Assembly (NCBI RefSeq): GCF_026210795.1
Contig: NC_089453.1
Location: 2,730,501 to 2,794,500, forward strand
DNA length: 64,000 bases
DNA from: Rhizophagus irregularis
Lineage: Eukaryota; Glomeromycota; Glomeromycetes; Glomerales; Glomeraceae
Direction of reading: 5' to 3'
The notes under the pieces were generated by a model. It saw only the letters and a list, made by a program, of their open reading frames with translations. It was not told where the DNA came from and did not search any database. A program made the translations under genes and the position numbers. Positions 23,719 to 37,331 of the stretch are shown here, piece by piece (position 1 is the first letter of the stretch; every line of letters starts with the position of its first letter).

Positions 23719-24081
23719 CTTTACTAAAAATGGCCAATTTTTTGAAATATTTTTATAAACCTAAATACAATAGCTTTCAAAACAATTGTGCAATTGTTTT
23801 GTAAAATTTTTAAAATATATCAAAATATATTTGAGGTATTTTTAAGATTAAAATATTAAAATAATATCAAAGTTAATTATATTATAATAATAAAATAATA
23901 ATAAAAACATTAAAAAATTATTGTGATATTATTTTGAGTTATTTTTATAGACCTAGATACAATATAATTACAAAATAATAACAAAAATATAATAAAAACA
24001 TTTTGATGTATTAAATGTATTTTTGTAGTATTTTAAAATTATTACAAAATCATTTCAAAAAATTAGCCATTTTTAGTAAAG
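23719..24081. mobile_element. TA-flanked MITE
   Basis: A 363-bp non-coding element with ends CTTTACTAAAAATGGCCAAT and, reversed, CTTTACTAAAAATGGCTAAT, both continuing TTTTTTGAAAT. A TA flanks each side (23717-23718, 24082-24083), suggesting Tc1/mariner type. It lies just after the first copy of the nearby direct repeat. Confidence 0.8.
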
Positions 24082-24989
24082 TAGATTAGGTGTTAGTACT
24101 TTATGTATGTCCTGATTCTTTTTGCTGTTTAATAAATTATCAAATGCATTGCAGAAATAAAAAAAAAAACTAATTAAAAAGTTTTAGTTATATTTTAAAT
24201 TATTTATAAAGAAAATAAAGATGTGCTTTTATTAATAAATGGTCTTATAGTCTATCAGGCAGAAACATTAGAGCTATATATTAATCTAACAGTACATATG
24301 TGAGATTTCATAGAGAAATGACGAATGGTTTACAAATTAATAATATTAGTATAGTTATATAATTTTTTACTTTTATATAATTACTAACATTATTCTAATA
24401 AAATTGTAAATATATTGCAGTTAATAAAAAATATTTCTTATTTTTTATATAATTGTTATATTTATATAACTAGATTTTTGATTTTTATATATATATTATA
24501 ATAAATGTTATCTATAACAACAATAGTCCAAAATTTAAAATTTTAATTACTTATTATTATATAACTTGTTTTTTAAAGTACTTTGTTAAAATATTAATTG
24601 CAGTAAATTTTTTTTATTACCATATTATATTAAAATTTTAATGTTACATAAATAATATTAGTATAATTTATAAGTAATAGTTACCAAATAATAATTTTTA
24701 TATATCAATATTTTTGCATTAACCTATATTTTTTAATACAATTAAAAAACTTAATACTTTTTAAATATTTTAAAAGTTAATAATAAAAAAAAAATTTAAA
24801 AATTAATATTATTATCAAATAATACAAATAATACTAATATAACATAACTCAAATAATTCAAATAAAAAAAGTGAAAAAATACATTTTTTACAATATTTTA
24901 TATTGAATTTCTCTTATCAAAATAAATTTAATAATATAAATTTTATTAAAATTCAATTAAATTGCTTGAAAATAAAAATTTGTAAAATA

Positions 24990-25480
24990 AAAAATTTTTA
25001 AAAATCTTCTACAATTTAGCTAAAATTAATATATAAACTTAACAGTTAATATAAAATTTAAATCTGAATTAAATTAATATAGTTCAAGTTCTATTATATT
25101 TATATTTATAAAAATTAATATATAAGTAGTTTTAACCTTACTAAACAACTTTTATTTAATAAAAAAAATCAATTTTAGTTTAATTAAAATGGTAAAATTA
25201 TACTTTAAGGCTAAAAAATAAAGTTAATACTATTATAAAAAATGCAATTTTTTCATAAATAACAATATATCTATACTCATAAAAATTAATATATAAGTAG
25301 TTTTAATTTTGCCAAATAATATTTAATTTGATTTTATTTAACTAAAATAATAAAATTACTGAAAAATTTGTATTAATAAAAAATATATTTTTAAATGAAT
25401 TATATTATATCTAGCTTTATAAAAATTAATATATAAATTAAATTTACTAAATAACTTTAGTAGGCAAATTTTATATAATT
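24990..25480. repeat. Degenerate tandem repeat, about 150-bp period
   Basis: The word AAAATTAATATATAA recurs near 25022, 25111, 25283 and 25420. Each is followed by a similar TTTTAA...ACTAAATAA(C/T)TTT context. The region 24082-25588 as a whole is extremely AT-rich and gene-free. Confidence 0.5.
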
Positions 25481-25588
25481 AAAGTAATAATTAATAAAAT
25501 TATATTTTAAATAAATATAATACATAATTATTTAATAAAATATTTTATATTTAAAAAAAAATATTAAAAAATCACTATGCAGTATATA

Positions 25589-25757
25589 CATGCCACCCAA
25601 ATTATTTTGGACTGCCGTAATTATAAGTAAAATCCCAAATTCAATTATGGCATCCCAAATTATTTTGGCACTTTACATAGTAAATTATATATAAACCGAA
25701 TGAATTATGGCATCCCAAATTATAATTATGGCATCCCAAAATAATTTGGGCAGCATG
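25589..25757. mobile_element. TA-flanked MITE with CATGCYRCCCAAATTATTTTGG-type ends
   Basis: A 169-bp element. The ends CATGCCACCCAAATTATTTT and, reversed, CATGCTGCCCAAATTATTTT are inverted repeats, with TA on both sides. The interior holds direct copies of AATTATGGCATCCCAAATTA. Confidence 0.8.
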
Positions 25758-26214
25758 TATAATGCAGTAATCATTACTATACTAGTATTAGCAAATATTA
25801 GCAATTAATTCTATTCTAATTCTTGGTAATATTTAGCAATACTCTTATATAAAAATTGTAAAATATAATATAAAATTAAAATAAAAATTACTAGTAGTAA
25901 ATAAAATTAATAATCCCCTGTCGCACTAAGTATCACTCATGATCACCTTCATACTAATTTTTAAAAATTGTGAGTAATTAGCTGAGTTTATAAATGACTG
26001 GGAATCTTCATTTAGTCATTTTCTGGTCTCATATAGATAGTGCTCCTAACAGATCGGTTCAGACCGGATTCAGCTTAAATCTGATCTGATCTGATTTTTA
26101 TTTTAATAGATCTGATCTGATCTGAATCCGATCAGATCTGGTTCAATTTGATCTGAATCTGGTTCGGATCTATTTGAATCCGATTTGAATTTAATCTGAA
26201 TCTGATTCAGATCT

Positions 26215-27725
26215 AGTTCTTGTCCTAAAAAAAGGAAGGGAACGTTAATTACGTTCCTCAAGTAAAAAGAAAAAAAACAAAAAAAAATGAACTTACCATA
26301 GTTCATTTTTTTTTGAATCCTGGTCGTTCAGCTTTGTCTCACGTCCAGATTTCCTAAAAAAAAAAGAAAGGGAACGTTAATTACGTTCCCTTAAGTAAAA
26401 ATAAAAAAAAACAAAAAAAAACGAACTTACCATAGTTCGTTCTTTTTTGAATCCTGGTCATTTAGCTTTGTCTCACGTCCAGGTTTCCTAAAAAAAAGAA
26501 AGGGAACGTTAATTAGTACGTTCCCTTAAGTAAAAATAAAATAAAAATAAAAAAAGAAATGAACTTACTATAGTTCGTTCTTTTTTTTGAATCCTGGTCG
26601 TTCAGCTTCGTCTCACGTCCAGGTTTCCTAAAAAAAAAGAAAGAGAACGTTAATTAGTACGTTGTAACCCGAGAAATCAGGATAATCACGTGAGCGGATG
26701 AATAAAAGACTGAATGGAACAAGGATAAATAATTAACTGATGGATAAATAATTAACCGATAAAATAATATTTATAGTTTAGTTTAGTTTAGTCACGAGAT
26801 AGTCATATGATAATACATCTTTATTTTCTTATTATTCTTAAATTTTTATTAGTAGAAAAGTTAGAAATAGTAGAAATAATTTTCTTAAAAATGTATAAAT
26901 ATAGGTGGGATTCGTTAGGAATTCCGCAGTCAGTTTTTGACTCAAATTTAATAAAATAAATATTAATTGTTAAAAGTTATCTTGAATATGCTCATTGTAC
27001 GCTTGAGAATTAATTAATGTTATATTATTAAGTCCAGAAAAGTAAAGAAAAGAAAGTTATTCTCATTTCATTATATGAAATATAATAAGAAGTTAGGAGA
27101 ACTCTTCAGTTTATAAGAAATAAAGTGGTAATATTTGAAAGAATAAATATTACATAAAGAATAATATTTTGGGAATATTATGAATGAGTGGTAGTATTTG
27201 AAAAAATAAATATTACGAATATATGAGAAAGAAAGCGAGAAGTTAAGAGAAAAACAAAATCTAAACCAAGCGAAATAATGAGAAGTAAAGTTGTAATGTA
27301 AAAGATGTGTTTATCCACGGGTGGCAGACGTGGGTGACAACGTTCCCTTAAGTAAAAATAAAAAAAAACAAAAAAAAAACGAACTTACCATAGTTCGTTC
27401 TTTTTTTAAATCCTGGTCGTTCAGCTTCATCTCACATCCAGGTTTTCTAAAAAAAAGAAAGGGAACGTTAATTATGTTTCCTTAAGTAAAAAAAAATAAA
27501 ATAAAATAAAATAAACGAACTTACTATAGTTCGTTCTCTTAAATCCTGGTTGTTCCTTCATCTCACGTCCAGGTTTCCTAAAAAAAAAAGAAAGGGAACG
27601 TTAATTACGTTCCTTTAAGTAAAAAAAATAAAATAAAAATAAAAGAAACGAACTTACCTAGTTCGTTCTTTTAAATATTGGTCGTCCAGCTTCGTCCGTT
27701 CATCCAGAAAAAGTTTTTTAAAAAA
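26215..27725. repeat. Minisatellite of hairpin-forming units, about 110-125 bp
   Basis: At least six units contain, in order, TCCTGGTCGTTCAGC, TCTCACGTCCAG, then GGGAACGTTAATTACGTTCC (palindromic), an A-rich run, and ACGAACTTACCATAGTTCGT (a stem-loop). Units begin near 26225, 26357, 26497 and 26635, and resume near 27340, 27460 and 27590 after an inserted LTR. Spacers vary by a few bases. Confidence 0.8.
26663..27339. mobile_element. Solo LTR inserted in the minisatellite
   Basis: A 677-bp block begins TGTAACCCGAGAAATCAG and ends GTGGGTGACA. It interrupts one repeat unit exactly, with ACGT on each side (26659-26662, 27340-27343). It contains a TATAAATATA word near 26894, polyadenylation-like AATAAA words after it, and no ORF. 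This is the pattern expected of a recombined LTR, with orientation probably plus. Confidence 0.72.
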
Positions 27726-27914
27726 AAAATTTTTTTTTTTTATTTAAAAAAAAATCTGATCTGAATCTGTTCAGATCGGATCAGATTTTCTTGTGTTATG
27801 ATCTGATCCGATCTGATCTATAGATCAGAATTTTGAAAACCGAACCGGATCTGACTCGGATCAAATCTGTGGATCTAGATCAGATCAGATTTTTTTTGGA
27901 GCACTACATATAGA

Positions 27915-28924
27915 TAGCCAGGAAATTACTAATTTTAGTTTAAAATAGTTAAAATAGTTAATATTTAATGAGTGACATACTCCAGGGAATTAATTACTCA
28001 TTTATTTTCTGGAAAGGAAAACAATAGGGTTTTTTTCCCTTCAGGAAAAAACCCCTATTATTTCCAAATAAATAATACAAATTATTAAAATTATCTTGAT
28101 AATTAAAATTTAAATTTCATTAGTAGTGAAATTAAAGAAATTTAATAATAAAACTTTTTTTATAAAGATTTTTTTATATATATAAATCATAAATAAGTTG
28201 TTTAATAATTAATAGTACAATAATTTTATAGCAAATCTTTTAATCATCTTCTATAAACTGTAAGTATTTAAGAAAACCTATTCTATATATAATTTATATA
28301 TACAGGAAAATGGTGTACATATAAGGTCTTTTAGATAACTAATGGATGATTTATAATTACAAATAATTTGCTTATTGATTATAGTAGAAAATTTGATTTT
28401 AATGTAATCTTTATATATATTATTTAAGATTCTCATAAATTATATTATTTGATTTATATATATATTATTTGCAGCTTATTTAATTTAAAAAATTAATATT
28501 TGAAGATATATAAAATAAAAAAAAATTTAAAATAAGATTTAATATATATTACTTATTTTCTTAAATTAAATTTTAATTGGTTATAAAATAATAACCATAA
28601 ATGTAAATGTATAACTACCACTTTTGTTCTTAAAATTCATGATTTTGTACTATTATTATTTTGATTTAATGTCAGTTATCAGTTTATACTGAATTAATAT
28701 TCTTAGAAAGTAATTTGTTAATTACTGATCTGCTGATCAATAGAACCACCTGATCATAATTTAATATAAAATCGTCGTGCTAATAAATAATAATAAAATG
28801 CGCATTTTGCCTCAATCTTCAAAACCAATTCCTTATGTCTACTCAAAAACATAAAAGACAACTGGTAATATTGTTCAGAAACTTCATTATGGTCATTTTG
28901 CTATAAATTGGTGGTTCTTTATTG
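27915..28924. other. Intergenic, AT-rich
   Basis: No gene is supported. A GGGTTTTTTTCCCTTC/AAAAACCCC inverted word lies near 28027-28058. Confidence 0.45.
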
Positions 28925-31900
28925 GAATAAAAACAAAAACAGCTCAAACAAAACAGACGTATTCCTATACGCGTTAATGAGATTAAAATTTGAACTTAAC
29001 CAAATAGAATTTATTATTCGAGTATTTGATAATAATTAGAAGCCTGGTTATATATGTGAATTAGATAAGAAAGCTATAGTTTACTCGACACCAAGTGCTG
29101 AAATAAATGAAATGTTAAGACGCGTTTTTCTGGACCAGATGTTTTAGGTTCTGATAATGAAATAATAATTGAACAATTACAAGCATAAGTTTTGATTTTT
29201 CCATTGCAAATTATTACCAATGGTATTACAGTTTTTGTGGCAACATTGGGTAGTTCAGATCAAGCAGAATGGTTCTGGTTATCGCTCATCTTTTTATCAT
29301 AAGTATCATGGACAACACTCTTTAATATGTCAATCAATAATGAACAATGAATATAAATTAGATATATACTGTATTAACAAGAAAAAAAAATTGACACTTA
29401 CATTGGAAAATCTCCCACTGATATTTGAAAAAATTTGACGGCAAAGAATTATTTGGCTTATGTCAACTTGTTATAAAAGCCACATGAATACGCCATATTG
29501 CAAATCATGTGACTGGAATAATATTCAAATAATAACGCATGCTTTTGAAAGAAAAAAAAATATCAGTTGTTAATATAAACTGGTATCAATTTTTTCGTTA
29601 AATGGAAACAGCAACTAACAACTATTATTAAATTTACCTCACATCTTGCTTCTATATATCCAGCAGATTGTGAAATTACTGACATTATATTAGGGGCATG
29701 GAGAACAATGATGGATGTACTGATATAACACCTTATAAAAAAAAGAATCATCCCATGAGTAGTTGAATTGCTAAAGCATTTTTTGAATATGATGATACAA
29801 ACAAACAATTTACCCAATATAATAGCTTGAATTTTGGACATGTGTAGAGGATTCAAGAAGTGATAGAGCTTTGATACTTGACTTGTATACAAAAAATCTT
29901 CTCCATATGATCCATCAAAGGCAGAAATATTGGAAAAGAATCATGAACTCCAAAATAAGTTGATCAATTTTGGAAATGAACAATCGTGACTTGGATGGTA
30001 AACAAAGGATATTATCAGTAATTGCTAATAATTTTTCGCGTCAAGATATAAAAAAGAATTTGAATGTAGGTTTAAAAGAATAATAATTGTTTGTAATTAA
30101 TTTTTTTTTGCTAAAATATACCAAATTTTTTAGATTTCAAATGATTTGATGGATGCAGCAGGGAAATATTCACGATCTAATGGACCTGGTTGTATTGCTA
30201 TAAGCAAACCAATAGTAACTCAGAGTCGGATATCAGAAGTAAAAGATTACGAGTTTGAAGCTTTTTTTGCGGATAAAGACAATGTTTCTATGAGCTCCTA
30301 TAAAGTTGGTTCAAAAACTAATCTTCCAATTTGTATTTGAAAGACAATAAAGAGGCACTTTGGAAAAAATTTGAGGCAACTTACACAGATGGAATTAAAC
30401 GGACATCATTTATGGCACGATTAGCAAATGGACAATATATCTATTGAAATGATATAGGTGGTCTATGTAGTATTTGTAACGAATACTTCTATGAAGTTTT
30501 TGATACCTAGTCTAATCTGATTAAAAATTTTTCTATTATTACAAAATAAGTTAAATTATGGAATTGGAAAAATTACGTAGAAGAGGTTTTGAAGAAGAAC
30601 TAACTATGAATGGGATGGTACAACAATTCACATGAACACAATTAATCATTGTTTACTGGGAAATGCCACGAAAAACATACTAATCGATGTACTGCATGTG
30701 ATCAGCTATTTGTACTCTTCCAATATCTTATGATACATCTTGAAGAACACCATTCAACAATCGAAGAATGCAGGGATAAACTATATTATTTTTTGGCACA
30801 CCAAGCGAGAAAAGTATATTTAAATAGTCAGTTTAAAGCTAGACTAGCAAAGTTAGACAGTAATGGTGCAATTTTGGTATGTGATTATAAAATGCGTATA
30901 CCTAAGAGCGCAAGAGAAACTGAAGATCAATTTTTTGGAAAACGTGGGTGGACCTTGCACACAATTTTGGTGTTAACAAAATATAGCTGATCAACTTAAC
31001 GTTCAAGTATTCGATCATTGGAGTATAGACACAAAACAGGAACCTTGGTTTACTATTTCATCATTTGATTCTGTTTTTGAAACTCTTAACCCTAGACCAC
31101 AATGGATTGTAGTAGTATCAGATAACGGTGCTCATTACCATAACTCTGAATTAATTGCCGCTGTTGCTAACTGGTACCAATGGTACAATATTGAAATTCG
31201 TGGCTGGTATTTCCTTGAGTCGGGAGAAGCCAAAACAAGCGTTGATTCTCATCACGCACAGTTAAGCTTTCTAAGTAATTTTTCTAAACTATAAAACAAT
31301 AATTAATTCATTGCTAGATTGCACATGCCACAAAAAGATATATTCGTATTGGACATAATTTAGACGAAGGAGAAAAGATACAAACTGCAATAGCTGATTT
31401 AGGAGGAACTTCGGTTGCAAATCTAGAACCTATACGTGATGATCATAATGTTAAAACAATTGCTGGTATTACTAAATTGTTTTACAAATAGCGTAAATTC
31501 CCTATGAGCTTTGCTCAGAATATCAAATGACAACAACTGAAGAAATAAACAAAATCAGGACGGGACTTTGACCGGCAGGCGTGACTGGTATCTATTCCCT
31601 GCCCAATTGATGGTGATTACGCTGGATATATACGAGCTCAATGCTTGCCACATATTGGATCATGGTCTCAGGTTTCACCATTTGAAATATCAAAATTAAC
31701 TACAGCACCCATAAATAAGCCAAGGTCCAACGTCACACCTCACTCAATTCCAAAAAACCCATGGAACTTTTCACTATCTCACGTTCAAAGTAATTATTTA
31801 TTATAATGAAAATGATATTTTTTTTCTGATTTTTTTTCTATATTTACAACTGGTAGATACAAATAAACAAGAAAAAAGTAATAATCAAGCTTATTCATTA

Positions 31901-32370
31901 TTAGGCAAGATAATAATTTCTTCATTTTTCTTATACATTAGTTAAAATTTGTTGGTAATTATTTCTAGTAATTTTTTATTTAGCTATTGGAGAAACGTTT
32001 GAATTGAAAAGAAGGCGTTAAAACGTAATCAGAAATATGGTAAAAGAGGAGTAGGAAAACGAATGACAAAAACAGTGAAATCTTACCTTGAGAGCTACTT
32101 TTTAGCGGGTAATATGAACAGAATAGATCGTATGTCAGCAAAGGATATGGTAGAGTAACTTGCTAGCGAAGGCGAAATTCAGGCTGAAAACGTTCCTGAA
32201 ATAACACCAGTTGCAAGTTGGATCACACAAAATGCAGCAAGTTTGAAAAAACAATCAGCAATAGAAAAAATAGCAGAAGGAAGCAGTACCGCTAGAAATA
32301 TCCATAATTTTCAAGAAATAGCGAAATCTAGTATTCGTGATGTAAATATTAATAGCGAGCAGGTATAAAC
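28925..32370 (+). pseudogene. Degenerate DDE-type transposase with C2H2-like cysteines
   Basis: Plus-strand pieces run in order. They include IPIRVNEIKFELNQ near 28955, ELDKKAIVYSTPSAEINEM near 29065, a Gly/Tyr-rich block near 29250-29330 and SICNEYFYEVFD near 30470-30510. An intact 113-aa stretch at 30649-30990 has CTACDQLF...HLEEHH and VCDYKMRIPKSARE. After a frame change come VFDHWSIDTKQEPWF, VVVSDNGAHYHNSEL (31100-31155) and FLESGEAKTSVDSHHAQ (31210-31262). TKRYIRIGHNL follows a short intron-like gap, and VKSYLESYFLAGN near 32085 belongs to the C-terminus. CDYK, SDNG and the GEAK region are plausible catalytic acid positions. I recall this family from Rhizophagus genomes. Stops and frame changes show it is dead. 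Confidence 0.68.
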
Positions 32371-35300
32371 AAAACGGCAGAGAAAAACGTAATTTTAGGA
32401 AATAATGTTGGCTAGTGTTCAAAAATTTTGTGTTTATATATATATATACAACCACCCAAATCTCTAGTCCAGTATAGGAAAGTTCTTGACGAAAGTTTTT
32501 TTTTTATTTTTTTCAAATAAAAATTCATTGTTTGGTTCTTGTACCCTTGTACGTTTCTCTGTTTTACCTGGGCACCATATTATTTCATAAAAGCTATTGA
32601 GCGGCGGGTTGAATATGCTTTTCCTAATAAATATCTGGGGAATTAATTTTGATATTGGACTCGTGTTATGCAATTTCTTGCTTTTCAAGAACTCACTTTG
32701 TCTTGCGCGTTATATAACATAAACATCCTGACATTTTGTACATTTTGCAAGATGCGTTTCTGTTTCATTTGTTAATTGCATGCTAAACATTTTAAATCGC
32801 CGTAAATTTTATAGTGTCTTTCTTCATCTGTTCTAGGTAGGAAGTGTAAGCGCAATAGATTAATATATCTTCAATATATTCTTAAGGAGGTGCATTTCAA
32901 CCCTGTGTTTGCTTCTAAGATACATTCAGCTCATATATATCTAGATCCGGATGGAAGAAATTCCTGTCATTTGTGGTGAATTTCCATTTCCCCAAAAGTA
33001 TGCAATTTTGTCTTTGTTAGGAAAATACCCCTGTCATGTGGTTGATTCTCTTGACTAACCTATCCGGCCCACAATTCCTACTATGACCTTTCACCTTTAT
33101 TAAATCTACACTATCTATTAAATCTAATAATATGATTTTACCAAGTTTCGATGATCAAAATAAAATTAAACACCTCTTCATTAACCGACCGGTACTTATT
33201 TTGGTCAACAGTGTACTATGTAGAAATGTTTTGCATTATATGTGTTCTTGTGTCAATAATATCACCATTATGCGATTAATTCTTAATTAACGCTTTGATT
33301 TTTTTGGTAATTCCTGAATGCTTCTCATGTTTTTTATGTAAATTTTCACCAACATAGATAACGACAAGTTTTAAAAAAAATTTACATGACCAATGTTCAA
33401 CCAACCTTGTCACTTATTTACATCGTGAATTAGCCAATATCTTATTAATCAACTTATTCCAGTTATATGTATTGTCCGAATTTTTCTTTTTAATCATGGA
33501 TTATTCTAATACGACGTGGCAAAATTAAAACCAATCATACATTGACCTATAGCGTTGAATATTCATTCTTTTGCTTCTATCCGCTGTTGTTAGCCAATTT
33601 GTTTAGCTTGAAGCAAAATTATGCTATCATACTCTTGTTCAGGGCTTTTTGAATCTCCTTTTATAGTCAGTTCACCATTTTCGTTAATAAGTAAAGTTGT
33701 CTCAGCTGAGAGTTTGTCTCATAATCATATTCGAGGTTCTTGTAAGCTTGTTAAATGAAGAAGATCCTTATGATTGATGTAAAGTATTTGAAGCTGCTTT
33801 TGCAGCCAATGACAATAGAAAGGTTGCTCTAGCTGTTGAATTTCTTAGAGATGCTGCCAGAGACTGGTACGAAGCAATGCTGTAAGCTAATCTAGATCAA
33901 ATTAAGCTGAGCTTTCCTTAACGATGGCACTTGTGTATTCAGAAGGATAAAAAATTTAGGTATCTGAGCTACTCATTGATTGCTTCGAGGTAGCTTCACT
34001 TCACTCCTAAAATTACTGGACGTTTTGCATATCACGGCTTTGGATTTTTATTATTGCAAAAATTGATGGAATAAGGTTTCGTAACGTTGTGTAGGTCTCA
34101 AAATACGGTATATATACGCGTTATTTGTTCTCTTTTTCACTTTCTCTTTTCTAATGATTTTGTTGGTATTCTCAAGTTCTTTTTTATAAGTTGGTATCCT
34201 TTTTCGCTTTAAACCAAACACTTAGGATTCTCATAGCTTCGTGTTTAAGATTTTCACTTCGGTTCTGATCTACTCATTACATACTATTGGTTGTATCCTA
34301 ATTATAATTTCAATCTTAAGTTTCTGTATAATTGAACAAAGAACCCATCTTAAAAAGAATTATCTGTAATTAAACATATTCATCAATTCTTTGAAAATTC
34401 TTTGTGTCCGGGTTTGTTTTTTTTAGTCAAAACATAGCTTATACCCAAATTTCTGACTCCAACACTCATAGCACTCATTACATTCCTCCTCTGATAGAAC
34501 TTCGTTTAGCAATTCACCATAATACTTAACCTTGGTGAATAAATTCTGCCTATTCTTCTGGTATTTGATTAAATTCATGGTTTAGTTCAAAAAATGTTAG
34601 TGAAACCTTAACTATTCCCAGTTAATATCATCTGGCTCGATTAAAAGAATCCCTTTCTTCGTTGTTAGCAATTCTTGAAAGATCCACCATTAGCTGAAAT
34701 TAACGTTCTTCTCTGATCGCTTACAAAGTTTCAATTCTTGCTTGATTATGGTGTCCCGTCGAATTCTGATCGAATAAAGGATCTTTTCCCGTGAACTTGT
34801 CTTTTCGTGTAATAAAGTGCTTTATTGTTTTGTCCCGTAACTAAACATCTTTTATCCACAGGTGTGTTGCATCAGTGATATTGTGATAACAATGTTTTTT
34901 GATAATCTTAAAGAATAACAAATCTCCTCGTTTTTGTTTCTCGAACGCGCTTCTTGCATTTTTAATTTCTTTTTTGGTACGTTGCTGATGGATGAATGTC
35001 ACGAGTAAAATGTCTATTGAGCTCATTTAAAGATCGTGTGTATCAAAAATCTCTTTTATCTATCATAGACATTCTCTTGTGCATCATTACTTTATATTTA
35101 TCCTACAATATATTTATCTTTTGCATCACGAGTAATTGAGTGTACACGTGAATCCTATATTTGGACCATCGCACGTTTTTCTCAACTCTTATTGTTTTTT
35201 TCCTAAAGGTACAAACAAGATGGTGAGATTTTATGAATTGATGATCTTTGATGGGACGTTTGACTAACTTACAAAGTGCTACATGGTCTAAACTAGCTAT

Positions 35301-37331
35301 GATTCACGATAGAATTAAATCTTCGCTGTGTATTCGTCATTATTCCAATTAATTCGCCTTTTTAACCTTACAGTAATCATAAACATCATCCCTTAGATAT
35401 CATTTAAGTTATGCATTAAATTTCTTAAAAGAGCAATCAACGTTACTATTATTTAAATCTGATCATTCTTACTTGGAATATAAAAGGCTTGATCGCTTCC
35501 TGACCCTCTGCTCTAATTTCCGCCGGGCTTTTCATAAAACTTTTTCTCCTTTTTCGTTTATAATATTGAGAAGGTCATTTTAAACGTTCAAATAAAGTCA
35601 CTATCTAAGAGTTAGATCACAGTCTTTCTTTTTATCGGCTTACAACTTGTTTCTTGCATCTTCAGTTTGTGTTGTTTCTCTTGTAATGTGATTTTTTACT
35701 TCCCACATATATTCTTTGTATTATTATAAACTTATGTAAGAACATCTTCTAAATACTTATTTCGAAGAGACTTTATTGGAATAGACATACATTCTTATTC
35801 TTGTATTTTCATGGTTTGCTTTTGTAATTATGTATGCATTTTTTGCCAGCACCTGAGAATTCAACAAATGCTATGTTATTTCTACATGTTTTCCATTTAT
35901 AAGTTGTGTTTCTTCTAAAATCCTGACTGCTGTAGCGTATTCGACCAGATTTATAAACTTTGCTATATATTTCGGTTTTTCGGGAGAACCCCGCCGATAC
36001 GTTTATTGATTTGGAAAGGTCTAAATCTTTAAATATTTTATATTTCTTCGCAGATTGTATACTGTGTTGTCTGATGTTCATATAAGTTCTTCTCCATTAT
36101 TCGGAACAGCAATTAACTTGAATTTTCTATTAGGAGAGAGAGATACTTTATCTTCATTTATTTTATCTAGAATTTGATGTGATGTTCGTGCAACTTCCAA
36201 TGATCATGATCATATGATAATGAATTGATGTCCTTCCCCTGAAAACGTGCATTTTTGGTTTTCTTTTTTCCTTTAATATATACTGTACATGCAGGAGAAT
36301 CCCCATCTTTTTTGTTTCATTCCTAGTGGATGTATGAACTCATTTATTGTATGATATTGTTCTTTTTCCTTTTAGATCATGTTGTTTTGTTGGATTTCAT
36401 ATTTACATGATTAGTTTTTGAAGAAATTACATTGCATCTCATTTCTTTTCGAGATGTTATGAGATAAAAATTATTCGCGATTTTACCGTACTGAAAGACA
36501 CACAAATTTACTCAAACAAAATTCTGTTAAAGAAAGTACGATTTTATAGTGTATATAAAATTTGAATTTGTGGATAGTCCGTGAAAGCTATATAATTTAT
36601 AAAAATTAGAAGGAAAAAATACGAATATAACGAAATTTCAATAAAATATTATTACGTATTTATTATAATAATAAAAAAATAAATGGAAATGATATAAACC
36701 AACGAGATTCTTAAATAAGTAATTAATAGTAGGTGTTGGATTAATTTTTTTTTGAAATAAATGCTACTAAGTAATTTGTTAAACATTCTATTACAAGAAA
36801 TTTTATTCAAAGAAATAATTTCGTATAATATTAGACAAAATCGGGGTATCGTAAAAATGCGCTTGGAAAAAAAAAATATCTAATAACAGATAATACATGA
36901 ATACAAACTATCGTTCATTCATTACATCCCTTTTCTATCAACCTTTTTTGTCGATCTGTAAACGATATGGGTTACATATTTAACTAAACAAGTCATAAAA
37001 TGAATGTAGCACTAGTTTCTTTGTTAAATTACTTTATTAATATAAATTATAATTGTACAGGGCTATCATTTGTTACATTTTTGGCTTATCGTAAGAATAT
37101 TCATTATTAACTACCTAATAGGGGAAATATACAAAGAATTATTAAATAAATAATATTTAATAAATAACAAATTAAATTCAATTAAAATAAAAAAAAAATA
37201 TATATATATAGGTGTTCCCTTCTGCACCAGAGAAAATTAAAAAAAAAGCAATTGATTTTGCTAATTTCGTTCGCCCCTTTTACCAGATCAATTTCTACCA
37301 AGAATTTCATCGACACTGATGTTTATATTTT
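32371..37331. other. Long gene-poor stretch
   Basis: Apart from a gag scrap at about 33740-33910 I can support no gene. The base composition at 32500-36500 is less AT-rich than the surroundings, with short unassigned minus-strand frames (32464-32688, 34841-35026, 35809-36081). That suggests decayed coding or retroelement sequence, whose family I could not identify. Positions 36500-37250 are plain AT-rich DNA. Confidence 0.4.
33740..33910 (+). pseudogene. LTR-retrotransposon gag fragment
   Basis: A plus-strand frame reads NEEDPYD, stop, CKVFEAAFAANDNRKVAL, AVEFLRDAARDWYEAML, stop. The spacing DP..W...FE.A......K...A..FL..AA..WY is the core of retrotransposon gag proteins. The first stop is a TGA where a tryptophan is usual. 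Nothing of pol is recognisable nearby. Confidence 0.65.

Larger units (their letters stand above)
26038..27906. mobile_element. 1.87-kb non-autonomous hAT-type element
   Basis: Ends are TAGTGCTCC and, reversed, the same. Identical 8-mers CATATAGA flank it at 26030-26037 and 27907-27914. Both subterminal regions (26075-26220 and about 27755-27895) are packed with GATCTGATC and GATCCGATC words. No transposase frame is present; the centre is a minisatellite into which an LTR has inserted. Confidence 0.88.

Noticed and set aside
26215-27725. Regular repeats with palindromes, CRISPR-like at first sight
   Set aside because: The units are over 100 bp, the spacers are A-rich variants of each other and not unique, and the DNA is eukaryotic. 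It is a minisatellite.
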